This document shows, piece after piece, positions 42,913 through 51,018 of a stretch of 64,000 nt of DNA (the stretch's first letter is position 1; each line of letters opens with the position of its first letter). Source of the DNA: Blautia sp. (GTDB lineage Bacteria > Bacillota > Clostridia > Lachnospirales > Lachnospiraceae); assembly GCA_029257775.1 (NCBI GenBank), contig JARIAQ010000033.1:1-64000 (forward strand), given 5' to 3'. The notes under the pieces were generated by a model. It saw nothing but the letters and a program-made list of their open reading frames with translations, had not been told where the DNA came from and ran no database searches. The translations under genes and the position numbers were made by a program.

Positions 42913-43455
42913 TTAATCTTGCATGCTCAATACACTTTTATTTTTTATAATGTAATCTACCAAAGAAATAATGGTAAGAGCTACAGCAACTACGATAAAT
43001 ACAGTAATTGCCCCTTGAAATACTGTATTTTGGATGTTCATAATCATTAAAATAATCATAATCATCTGAGAAACTGTTTTAAATTTCCCCCAATAACTTG
43101 CAGCAATTACAATCCCATTATCTGCCGCAATCAAACGGAACCCACTGATAATAAATTCCCTTGCAATAATAATAATCGTAATCCATGCTGGTAACTGCCC
43201 TGTAGAGGTAAAACAAATCAAAGCTGAACAAACCAAGAGTTTATCTGCCAATGGATCCATGAATTTTCCAAAATTTGTAACAAGATGATATTTTCTTGCC
43301 AAATAACCATCTAATAAATCTGTCAAACTTGCAACTATAAAAATGGTAAGTGCAATCCATTTATCTGCATTTCCTGTAATATTGTACATTAAAAATGCAA
43401 CAAAAAACGGAATCATAATGATTCTTGCAATCGTTAATTTATTCGGTGTATTCAT
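42913..43455 (-). CDS. pgsA: CDP-diacylglycerol-glycerol-3-phosphate 3-phosphatidyltransferase
   Basis: The 180-residue membrane enzyme makes phosphatidylglycerol phosphate. The CDP-alcohol phosphotransferase motif D-x2-D-G-x2-A-R-x8-G-x3-D-x3-D is complete in TDLLDGYLARKYHLVTNFG and the following FMDPLADK. It has about five membrane helices. It overlaps the 3' end of rimO by 17 bases. Its product feeds the cardiolipin synthase encoded at 36867. Confidence 0.94.
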   Translation of the reverse strand: MNTPNKLTIARIIMIPFFVAFLMYNITGNADKWIALTIFIVASLTDLLDGYLARKYHLVTNFGKFMDPLADKLLVCSALICFTSTGQLPAWITIIIIAREFIISGFRLIAADNGIVIAASYWGKFKTVSQMIMIILMIMNIQNTVFQGAITVFIVVAVALTIISLVDYIIKNKSVLSMQD

Positions 43456-44779
43456 CTTCTAACTCTCCTATCAAATCATATTCCAAGGCTCCTGTCACAT
43501 GAACTCTAGCAAAATCACCTGACATTAACTCTGTATCTGTGTTAATGAAAATATACCCATCTACATTGGGTGCATCTCCATAAGTTCTGCCCACATAAGC
43601 ATTTTCATCTGCAACTTTACCTTCCACCATCACTTCTACACAGGTGCCTATTTTATCATTGCCTTTGTCGAGAGAAATCTCTTGCTGCAATTCCATAAGT
43701 TCTGCCTGCCTATCTTGTTTCACTTCTTCTGCAATCTGATCTGGCATATTGGCAGCCGGTGTGTCTTCTTCTGCTGAATAAGTAAATACTCCTAATCGAT
43801 CAAATTCCATTGTATCAATGAATTCCATAAGTTCTTGATGATCTTCATCTGTCTCCCCTGGAAATCCCGTAATCAAAGTAGTTCTTAATACAATATCTGG
43901 AATTTCCTTTCTTAGAAGGGTCACAATATCAATAAGCTCCTCCTTGGTCGTTTTTCTACCCATTTTCTTTAAAATTTTGTCACTACAATGCTGAATAGGC
44001 AAATCCAGATAATGACAAATTTTCTTTTCTTCTTTCATGGTCTGAATAAGCTCTGGATAAATTTCTTCCGGATAGCAGTACAAAATACGAATCCACTGAA
44101 TTCCCGGAATTTTACAAAGTTCCTTTAACAGTTTATGAAGACATTTCTCCTGATAAATATCTTTTCCGTACACAGTTGTTTCCTGAGCTACTAAAATCAG
44201 CTCCCGAACTCCCTGCTCTGCCAAATATTCGGCTTGAGAAAGCAACTGCTCCATTGGAATACTCCGATAATTGCCTCGGAGCTTTGGTATAATACAATAA
44301 GTACATCTTTTATCGCAACCTTCTGCAATTTTTAAATATCCATAATAACCGCCTGTTGTAAGAACTCGTTTTTTACTAATTTCTGTTCGGGCATTGATAT
44401 CTTTAAATTCTAGATAACGTTCCCCTTCAAATACTTTATCCAGAGCTTTAATAATATCCCCAAAACTAGTTGTCCCCAGAACCGCATCTACCTCCGGAAT
44501 TTCCTCTATAATCTCTTCTTTGTATCTTTGCGCAAGACATCCTGTCACTAGAAGCACTTTTAATGCTCCCTCTGTCTTATAACGCGCCATCTCCAGAATG
44601 CTGTTAATGCTTTCTTCTTTTGCATCATGAATAAAAGCACAAGTATTTACTACAATAACCTCCGCTTCTGTTTCATCATTGGTAAGGGTATAACCGTTTT
44701 CCACCAGCATACCCAGCATTTCCTCGGAATCTGCTAAATTTTTGTCACATCCCAAGGAAATAAATAATACTTTTCTCAT
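43439..44779 (-). CDS. rimO: Ribosomal protein S12 methylthiotransferase RimO
   Basis: The 446-residue radical-SAM enzyme has the UPF0004 domain (start KVLFISLGCDKNLADSEEMLGML; VVNTCAFIHDAKEESI), the radical-SAM cysteines in CDKRCTYCIIPKLRG and a C-terminal TRAM domain. It adds a methylthio group to an aspartate of S12. The pattern LGCDKN distinguishes it from MiaB. It shares an operon with pgsA and pncC. Confidence 0.95.
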   Translation of the reverse strand: MRKVLFISLGCDKNLADSEEMLGMLVENGYTLTNDETEAEVIVVNTCAFIHDAKEESINSILEMARYKTEGALKVLLVTGCLAQRYKEEIIEEIPEVDAVLGTTSFGDIIKALDKVFEGERYLEFKDINARTEISKKRVLTTGGYYGYLKIAEGCDKRCTYCIIPKLRGNYRSIPMEQLLSQAEYLAEQGVRELILVAQETTVYGKDIYQEKCLHKLLKELCKIPGIQWIRILYCYPEEIYPELIQTMKEEKKICHYLDLPIQHCSDKILKKMGRKTTKEELIDIVTLLRKEIPDIVLRTTLITGFPGETDEDHQELMEFIDTMEFDRLGVFTYSAEEDTPAANMPDQIAEEVKQDRQAELMELQQEISLDKGNDKIGTCVEVMVEGKVADENAYVGRTYGDAPNVDGYIFINTDTELMSGDFARVHVTGALEYDLIGELEDEYTE

Positions 44780-44841
44780 GTATCCTCCTTAATTGCAACA
44801 CAGGACCGCCGGCAACATCTGTCAGCAGTCCCAATTTTTAA

Positions 44842-45117
44842 TTAGATTTCATTTTCTTCTGTAATTTCTTCTTCCACTTCTACTTCTGTTTCTTCTGGCA
44901 AAATGTGCACTTTTCCTTTGTAGATTTCTTCTACTGCTGTGGAAAGTGGCTTTTTACCTGAACTTGGAACCATTGCTTCTTTTCCTGCAATTAACTGTCT
45001 TGCTCTTTTACTTGTAGCAAGTACAACAGAGTAACGGCTAGTTACTAATGGTTCATCATCAATTTCTGCCCCTCCGTTAATAACTTCCATAAGTTCTGTG
45101 TAAGATGGATGTATCAT
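44842..45117 (-). CDS. rpoZ: RNA polymerase omega subunit
   Basis: The 91-residue protein has the omega pattern: SRYSVVLATSKRARQLI (residues 27-43) followed by KPLSTAVEEIYKGKV. The C-terminal tail is acidic. It lies 2 bases downstream of gmk, the normal pairing. The region to rimO (62 bases) contains a GC-rich hairpin at 44803-44831 without a T run. Confidence 0.93.
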   Translation of the reverse strand: MIHPSYTELMEVINGGAEIDDEPLVTSRYSVVLATSKRARQLIAGKEAMVPSSGKKPLSTAVEEIYKGKVHILPEETEVEVEEEITEENEI

Positions 45118-45119
45118 AG

Positions 45120-45752
45120 TTATTCTCCTTTCTTAAATACAGCAATTTCATCTGTGATCTCTTTTATAAATTCTTGACGATTTCTGACTGCATCATGCTG
45201 ACTCTGAATAATGCTATGCATATGATCAACACAATCTTCAATCACATCATTAATCAATATATAATCATACTCAGACATTCCCTTTGCTTCTTCTGAGGCT
45301 CTGCTGAGTCTTGATTCAATAACTTCCAAACTTTCTGTGCCACGATTAATTAATCGCCTTTTTAATTCCTCTGCATTTGGAGGTGTCACAAAAAGCAATA
45401 GGGTATTTGGCATTTTCTTCTTTACCTTTAAAGCTCCCTGTATTTCAATCTCTAAAATTACATCTTTCCCCATATTTAATTGCTTTTCTACATAAGCCTT
45501 GGGTGTTCCATAATAATTGTCTACATACTGTGCATATTCAACCAATGCATCTTCTAAAATTAGTTCTTCAAACTCTTTTTTTGTATGGAAAAAATATTCC
45601 CTACCATGCTCTTCTCCCGGTCTTGGATTCCTGGTCGTAGCAGAAACAGATAACGCATAATTATCATATTTTTCCATCAATCGTTTCATCAATGTCCCTT
45701 TTCCGGCACCTGAAAATCCGGAAACTACTACTAAAATTCCTCTATCAGCCAT
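45120..45752 (-). CDS. gmk: Guanylate kinase
   Basis: The 210-residue enzyme phosphorylates GMP. The P-loop GFSGAGKGTL is near residues 11-20, and the GMP-binding segment SVSATTRNPRPGEEHGREY near 34-52. The ATG at 45750-45752 follows AAAGGGG; a longer in-frame reading upstream overlaps remA and is not homologous. It overlaps remA by 8 bases. Confidence 0.95.
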   Translation of the reverse strand: MADRGILVVVSGFSGAGKGTLMKRLMEKYDNYALSVSATTRNPRPGEEHGREYFFHTKKEFEELILEDALVEYAQYVDNYYGTPKAYVEKQLNMGKDVILEIEIQGALKVKKKMPNTLLLFVTPPNAEELKRRLINRGTESLEVIESRLSRASEEAKGMSEYDYILINDVIEDCVDHMHSIIQSQHDAVRNRQEFIKEITDEIAVFKKGE

Positions 45753-46017
45753 CGTATTCCCCTTTTGCTTCATTCTCTGAAAAAATTCCAAACCTCTTTG
45801 CAATTGTCTCTGGCTGCAAAGCAGATAATACCAGCATTTCTCCATCTGTAATAAGCACTGCCTTTGTCTTTCTTCCCTGCGTTGCATCAATTGCTCTTCC
45901 AGACTCCTTAGCAGCCTGTACTAAACGCTTAATCGGCGCAGCATCTGGGCTGACTACTGCAACCACCTTATCCATGTTTACCACATTTCCAAATCCTATA
46001 TTTAACAGTTTTGCCAT
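45745..46017 (-). CDS. remA: Extracellular matrix regulator RemA-like (DUF370)
   Basis: The 90-residue protein starts MAKLLNIGFGNVVNMDKVVAVVSPDAAPIKRLVQAAKESGRAIDATQGRKTKAVLITDGE, in pieces the full RemA pattern. In Bacillus RemA is a DNA-binding regulator of biofilm and osmoprotection genes. The yicC-remA-gmk-rpoZ order is conserved in Bacillota. A role in matrix control in this organism is inference only. Confidence 0.92.
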   Translation of the reverse strand: MAKLLNIGFGNVVNMDKVVAVVSPDAAPIKRLVQAAKESGRAIDATQGRKTKAVLITDGEMLVLSALQPETIAKRFGIFSENEAKGEYDG

Positions 46018-46031
46018 AGCACATCCTGCCT

Positions 46032-46910
46032 TTATTCAATATTTTGAATTTGCTCTCGAATTTTTTCAATTTCTGTTTTCAAATCAATAGCAAGATTAGA
46101 TGTTTCCAAATCATTTGCTTTAGACAAAATAGTATTTGCCTCTCTGTTCATTTCCTGCGCAATAAAGTCAAGCTTTCTACCAATCCCTTCCTTTTCTTCC
46201 AATACGGATTTTGTATGCTTAATATGACTCTTTAAACGAACAGTTTCTTCATCTGTACATATTTTATCTGCATATAAAATAACTTCTGCCGCAATGCGGT
46301 TTTCTTCAATTTGTGTATCAACTAAAAGCTCTTTTACCTTAGTTTCTAACTTTTCTCTATATTCCTTTATAATATCAGGTGAACGATTTTCAATTAATTC
46401 CACCTTTTCTTCCATATTTTTAAGTTTGTCAAGAATATCTCTTTTCAGTTCTGTTCCTTCTTTTGTTCTGGCTTCTATAAACTGAACAGCAGCTCTTCGG
46501 ATTACATCTTCCAGTGCCTCCCACATTTCGTCCTCATTCTCTGATTGTTCTTCCATAGTCAGAACCTCCGGATAACGAGAAAGTAATGCTACGTTTACCT
46601 CACCGTCCAGCTGAAAATCTTTACTCATTTCTTGAAGATATTCCAGATATTGCTGTGCAATTTCACGATTGTATTTTACAGAAACTCTGCTCTGTGTATA
46701 ATCCTCACAGGTAATAAACACATCAATTTTTCCTCTCTGGATATATTCCTTTAACAAAGAGCGAATAGAAGCTTCAAAAACGCTGAACTTCTTTGGCATT
46801 CTCATATTGATATCCAGATAACGATGATTTACCGATTTCATCTCCACCGTAATCTTCTTTTCTTCATCTATTAGCTCGGCTCTGCCAAAGCCAGTCATGC
46901 TTTTAATCAT
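46032..46910 (-). CDS. YicC family endoribonuclease
   Basis: The 292-residue protein has the YicC N-terminal domain (MIKSMTGFGRAE start, SVNHRYLDINMRMPK) and the DUF1732 C-terminal domain (KEGIGRKLDFIAQEMNREANTILSKA). Members have been reported as RNases that act on small RNAs. The ATG at 46908-46910 gives the usual length; the longer reading is not homologous. It is the first gene of the yicC-remA-gmk-rpoZ-rimO-pgsA-pncC unit. Confidence 0.92.
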   Translation of the reverse strand: MIKSMTGFGRAELIDEEKKITVEMKSVNHRYLDINMRMPKKFSVFEASIRSLLKEYIQRGKIDVFITCEDYTQSRVSVKYNREIAQQYLEYLQEMSKDFQLDGEVNVALLSRYPEVLTMEEQSENEDEMWEALEDVIRRAAVQFIEARTKEGTELKRDILDKLKNMEEKVELIENRSPDIIKEYREKLETKVKELLVDTQIEENRIAAEVILYADKICTDEETVRLKSHIKHTKSVLEEKEGIGRKLDFIAQEMNREANTILSKANDLETSNLAIDLKTEIEKIREQIQNIE

Positions 46911-46965
46911 TTTTGAACTCTTTCTTATGTTTTTGATTTGCCTTAAGGCATAAACATACATGATT

Positions 46966-46994
46966 ATTATAAGCCAATGACACATGCCAGTCAA
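46966..46994 (-). promoter_or_regulatory. Promoter of the yicC-gmk-rpoZ operon
   Basis: Minus strand: TTGACT (46989-46994), 17 bases, TATAAT (46966-46971). Near-consensus. Confidence 0.85.
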
Positions 46995-47002
46995 ATATTT
47001 TT

Positions 47003-47031
47003 TTGCCTCTATGAAAAATTTATGCTAAAAT
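47003..47031 (+). promoter_or_regulatory. Promoter of rqcH, divergent from yicC
   Basis: Plus strand: TTGCCT (47003-47008), 17 bases, TAAAAT (47026-47031) with TGC before it (extended -10). Only 8 bases separate its -35 from that of the yicC promoter. Confidence 0.6.
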
Positions 47032-47072
47032 ATAATATACTTGACGATTTTTCTTAAAAAGGAGATAGAATT

Positions 47073-48818
47073 ATGGCATTTGATGGAATTACCATTTCAA
47101 ATATAGTAAAAGAATTAAACGAAACCATTGTAGGAGGGAAAATCAACAAAATCGCCCAACCAGAAACAGACGAACTTTTATTAACCATAAAAAACAATAA
47201 AACTCAATACCGCCTTCTGATTTCTGCCAGTGCTTCTCTTCCTTTGATATATTTTACAGATAAAAACAAAGTGAGTCCTTTAACAGCTCCCAATTTCTGT
47301 ATGCTATTAAGAAAACATATCGGAAGCGGAAAAATTACTGCTGTAACACAGCCAGATATGGAACGTGTAATTGAAATGCGTATTGAGCATCTAAATGAAT
47401 TAGGAGATTTGTGCTTTAAAACACTTGTAATTGAAATCATGGGAAAACACAGCAACATTATTTTTCTCAATGAAAACAGAATGATTTTAGACAGTATTAA
47501 ACATATTTCCTGTAATGTTAGTTCTGTACGTGAAGTTCTTCCCGGAAGAGATTACTTCCTTCCCCAGACACAAGAAAAACAAAATCCTCTAACCATTACA
47601 CAGGAAACCTTTTTTAAAAATATCTTCACAAAGCCCGTATCCATAGCGAAAAGTCTCTATACTTCCTTAACCGGTATCAGTCCCTGTATTGCAGAGGAAA
47701 TCTGTTATCGGGCTTCCATTGACGGAGGAGATGCTGTACAATCCCTATCAGAATCGGCAAAAGAACATCTGTATCACACTTTTGTCAGGATCATGGAAGA
47801 TATTCAAGCAGGAAACTTTCTACCGAATATTGTCTATAACGAGGAAGAAGAACCTTTAGAATATGCTTCTATTTCTCTTACAAAGTATGGTACTGCCCCT
47901 GTTAAAGAATTTGCATCCATTTCTGAAGTGTTAGAAGCTTATTATGCGCAAAAAGATAAAATCACCCGCATCCGCCAAAAATCTTCTGACTTACGCCGCA
48001 TTGTACAGACTGCTCTTGAACGAAATAGAAAAAAACTAGATTTACAAGAAAAGCAAATGCGCGACACTAAAAAGATGGATAAATATAAAGTTTACGGAGA
48101 GCTTATCAACACTTATGGTTACAATTTAGAAACCGGATGTAAGTCTTTCTCTGCTTTAAACTATTACACTAATGAAGAAATTACCATTCCTTTAGATAGT
48201 ACCATCACACCTCAAGAAAATGCAAAAAAATATTTTGATAAATACAATAAACTAAAAAGAACTGCCCAGGCTTTAGAAGAACAAATTACAGATACTCGAA
48301 ATGAAATCCTTCATTTAGAATCTGTCAGCACTGCTCTGAATATTGCTCTTGGTGAAAGCGATTTATCACAAATCAAAGAGGAACTAACAGAATGTGGATA
48401 TCTAAAAAAACACTATTCAAAAAAGAAAAGAGCACTTGAAAAATCGAAACCACTCCATTATGTTTCCAGTGATGGATACCATATTTATGTGGGTAAAAAC
48501 AATTATCAAAATGAAGAATTGACTTTTAAATTTGCTACAGGAAATGACTGGTGGTTTCATGCAAAAAAAATGGCTGGTTCTCACGTCATTGTAAAGAGCA
48601 ATAATGAAGAACTGCCTGACTCTACCTTTGAAGAAGCAGGAAGACTGGCGGCTTATTATTCCAGTGGGCGTACTGCACCAAAAGTGGAAATTGACTATAT
48701 TCAGAAAAAACATGTTAAAAAGCCCAATGGCTCCAAACCTGGTTTTGTAGTATATTATACAAACTATTCTCTCATGATTGAGCCGGATATTTCTGGTCTT
48801 ACTCTGGTAGAGGATTAA
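47073..48818 (+). CDS. rqcH: RqcH-type NFACT protein
   Basis: The 581-residue protein has an NFACT-N domain at the start (MAFDGITISNIVKELNETIVGGKINKIAQP), coiled-coil helices around residues 290-430 and the NFACT-R domain near the C-terminus (GYHIYVGKNNYQNEELTFK, DWWFHAKKMAGSHVIVKS). In Bacillus RqcH binds stalled 50S subunits and adds alanine tails to unfinished chains. Older annotation calls such proteins fibronectin-binding. An AAAGGAGA ribosome site precedes the ATG. Confidence 0.92.
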   Translation: MAFDGITISNIVKELNETIVGGKINKIAQPETDELLLTIKNNKTQYRLLISASASLPLIYFTDKNKVSPLTAPNFCMLLRKHIGSGKITAVTQPDMERVIEMRIEHLNELGDLCFKTLVIEIMGKHSNIIFLNENRMILDSIKHISCNVSSVREVLPGRDYFLPQTQEKQNPLTITQETFFKNIFTKPVSIAKSLYTSLTGISPCIAEEICYRASIDGGDAVQSLSESAKEHLYHTFVRIMEDIQAGNFLPNIVYNEEEEPLEYASISLTKYGTAPVKEFASISEVLEAYYAQKDKITRIRQKSSDLRRIVQTALERNRKKLDLQEKQMRDTKKMDKYKVYGELINTYGYNLETGCKSFSALNYYTNEEITIPLDSTITPQENAKKYFDKYNKLKRTAQALEEQITDTRNEILHLESVSTALNIALGESDLSQIKEELTECGYLKKHYSKKKRALEKSKPLHYVSSDGYHIYVGKNNYQNEELTFKFATGNDWWFHAKKMAGSHVIVKSNNEELPDSTFEEAGRLAAYYSSGRTAPKVEIDYIQKKHVKKPNGSKPGFVVYYTNYSLMIEPDISGLTLVED

Positions 48819-48826
48819 ATTTTATA

Positions 48827-48864
48827 ACTGGATGAAGAAAATTACAGTATTTTCATCATCCAGT
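48827..48864 (+). terminator. Hairpin after rqcH
   Basis: ACTGGATGA (48827-48835) pairs with TCATCCAGT (48856-48864), extended by GAAAAT/ATTTTC inside. No good T run follows, so termination is uncertain. Confidence 0.5.
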
Positions 48865-48898
48865 CTACATCAACATTTACGATTTTAAACTCACAATA

Positions 48899-49261
48899 TT
48901 ACATAGGTGTTCCTACCTCAATCAAATTACCATCTAAATCATAAAAACGGATTACTTTCTGTCCCCAACTATGGGTTATCAATGGATTAACATATTGAAT
49001 AGAAGGATATAATTTTTCCAATTTTTCAATAAATGATTCTATATCTCGTTCTTCAAAATACAGCTCACAGGAGTTATTTTTCGTAATCACATCTTTTCCC
49101 AAAAATTCTCTCCAGATTTTTTCATCTTGAAGTACAAGACCTTCTGTCAAAATCATATTTCCGTCATAATCAAGTACCCGATCAAGGCCGAATAAATCAT
49201 GATAGAATTGTTTTGATTTTTCAATATCCTTAACAACAATCAAAATATTCTTTAATTTCAT
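48899..49261 (-). CDS. VOC family (glyoxalase/bleomycin resistance-like) protein
   Basis: The 120-residue protein has the vicinal oxygen chelate pattern: MKLKNILIVVKDIEKSKQFYHDLFGL at the start and VIRFYDLDGNLIEVG at the end. Such proteins may isomerise, cleave or bind small molecules, and the substrate is unknown. The ATG at 49259-49261 follows GGAGG; the longer reading is not homologous. It is the last of three minus-strand genes that look like an accessory group. Confidence 0.8.
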   Translation of the reverse strand: MKLKNILIVVKDIEKSKQFYHDLFGLDRVLDYDGNMILTEGLVLQDEKIWREFLGKDVITKNNSCELYFEERDIESFIEKLEKLYPSIQYVNPLITHSWGQKVIRFYDLDGNLIEVGTPM

Positions 49262-49303
49262 TGTCAATACCTCCATCTCTATATTGCACACTCTACAAAC
49301 CAC

Positions 49304-49786
49304 TTAAAATAATGTCAATACATATCCATCTATCAGAGCAATTAACAAATACATAACAAACGCTCTTGCAAATGATTCTATATGCTTTTTCGGATTTTGA
49401 TACAATTCCTTTTCTGGTATTTTTGTAAAACGAATACGTTTTGTACTCCTCCACCATAAAAGATCAATAATCAGTAAATCGAAAATATTCAGTCCTTGCC
49501 CTAAAATATTTAAAGAAAAGAAATTATGCCAGAAATTATTTTCTCTTATCAACAATCCCAATACAAAGAATAAAACCAAAAACAGTAAAAAGTTTGATAT
49601 GAATTTTGCCACTTTACTATCATCCTTAAATCGTCCTTGATATTCTACCATGTTTTTTATCCGACTTTGTACTTCGTCCGGATAGGAAGAATAACTTTTA
49701 AGATTTTTCTCATCTGTACCTGTTCCCCAAAAACATATAAGAAAAAAAATAATGCATAAAACTACGGTTTCAATTACTATAATCAT
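49304..49786 (-). CDS. Hypothetical membrane protein, 160 residues
   Basis: I do not recognise the family with certainty. The protein has an N-terminal helix (residues 3-20), a polar stretch, two helices around 62-110 and a last helix (about 142-158), probably four in all. A GGGAGG ribosome site precedes the ATG. It lies between an S66-type peptidase gene and a VOC gene in the same direction. Confidence 0.6.
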   Translation of the reverse strand: MIIVIETVVLCIIFFLICFWGTGTDEKNLKSYSSYPDEVQSRIKNMVEYQGRFKDDSKVAKFISNFLLFLVLFFVLGLLIRENNFWHNFFSLNILGQGLNIFDLLIIDLLWWRSTKRIRFTKIPEKELYQNPKKHIESFARAFVMYLLIALIDGYVLTLF

Positions 49787-49858
49787 TCTTTGCCTCCCTT
49801 ATCTAAATTCCTAATAAGTTGAGATTTCATCCAATCTTTAAGCTATAATGATAAAATT

Positions 49859-50893
49859 CTAATCATAGTTAAATTTGATGATTTGATGATTTGCATCTAC
49901 CTTTGCATGGACTCCAAATGGAATAATACATCTAGGAGTTGCATGACCAATATTTACATTATATATAATTGATAATTCTTTATTAGAAATCTCGTCTAAT
50001 AGAATTGATTTATATTCATCATAATAGGATTCATTTTGAGGTTTCCCTACTAAAAGCCCTGATATAACATGAAATATTCCAAATTCTTGTAATGTGTGAA
50101 TCATCTTTCTGTACAATTTTGGTGTCGGCTTCTCTTCACTGGTTTCAAGAAGAAGTATCTTATTTTTCCATTCTTCTAAATTGGGAAACAATTCATATTT
50201 CTGACATATAGAAACCGTATCTTCGAATCTCGAGTTATCAAAAATATCATATATAGAATCCAAACATCCACCTAATATTTCTCCTTCAAAAACTGGATCA
50301 CCATTTATCAATTCAAAACCTCTGTTAATATGACTTTTCATAGAAATCCCTATACTATTTTCACTAAAATCTTCTCTTTCTTCATACCAGACTTCACTTG
50401 GCCGTATTTCCTGTATCTTTCCAGTGTTAATTAATTCTTCAAAATAACTTTTTGTGTACGGTAGCATCTCACTGGAAAGCTCACAAATATCCGGTAAAAA
50501 TGCTTGTCCATAAAATGTCTTTATTCCAACTTTATTCAACATAAAATGATTCATTGTTGTATCAGAAAACCCCAAAAAAATCTTTTGTTTTACAGCATGA
50601 TTCAATTCATTGTTATCAAATAAGTAGGGCAATAATCTATAAGTATCTTCTCCTCCAATTGCACATAAAATCATATCAATAGAATCATCTTTGAAAGCTT
50701 TGATTAAATCTTCAGCTCTCTTTTTAGGATGATCTTTTATATATTCAATTCCTTTTAATGCATTAGGTAAAAATTTAACTTCAATACCAAATTCTAATAA
50801 TCGATTCATTCCAATATGAAGTTCATGTTTTATAAAATCTTCTCCTATAATCCCACTGGATAGGCTAACGACTCCAATCTTTTTAACCCTCAT
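49859..50893 (-). CDS. S66 family peptidase (LD-carboxypeptidase / MccF-like)
   Basis: The 344-residue protein has the S66 pattern: GVVSLSSG at the start, MILCAIGGEDTYRLLPYL near residues 74-91, the nucleophile serine in FLGFSDTT (Ser110), LLLETSEE for the acid and IGHATPRCIIPFG for the histidine. S66 members either cut the L-D bond in peptidoglycan or inactivate peptidyl-nucleotide antibiotics such as microcin C. The sequence looks closer to the second group, but this is inference. The ribosome site is weak. Confidence 0.82.
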   Translation of the reverse strand: MRVKKIGVVSLSSGIIGEDFIKHELHIGMNRLLEFGIEVKFLPNALKGIEYIKDHPKKRAEDLIKAFKDDSIDMILCAIGGEDTYRLLPYLFDNNELNHAVKQKIFLGFSDTTMNHFMLNKVGIKTFYGQAFLPDICELSSEMLPYTKSYFEELINTGKIQEIRPSEVWYEEREDFSENSIGISMKSHINRGFELINGDPVFEGEILGGCLDSIYDIFDNSRFEDTVSICQKYELFPNLEEWKNKILLLETSEEKPTPKLYRKMIHTLQEFGIFHVISGLLVGKPQNESYYDEYKSILLDEISNKELSIIYNVNIGHATPRCIIPFGVHAKVDANHQIIKFNYD

Positions 50894-50960
50894 CTACTTC
50901 ACCATTCTTTCTTTATTTTCTCTTAATATATCACATTTCTTATCACCTAACACTATTTAT

Positions 50961-50997
50961 TAAAAAAGAGGACATATTGCTTTCGCAATATATCCTC
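50961..50997 (-). terminator. Terminator of leuS
   Basis: GAGGACATATTGC (50968-50980) pairs with GCAATATATCCTC (50985-50997) with one mismatch. On the minus strand the loop reads GAAA, a stable tetraloop, and a run of six T follows (50962-50967). Confidence 0.9.
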
Positions 50998-51018
50998 AAC
51001 CTTCACCATATTCTCATT

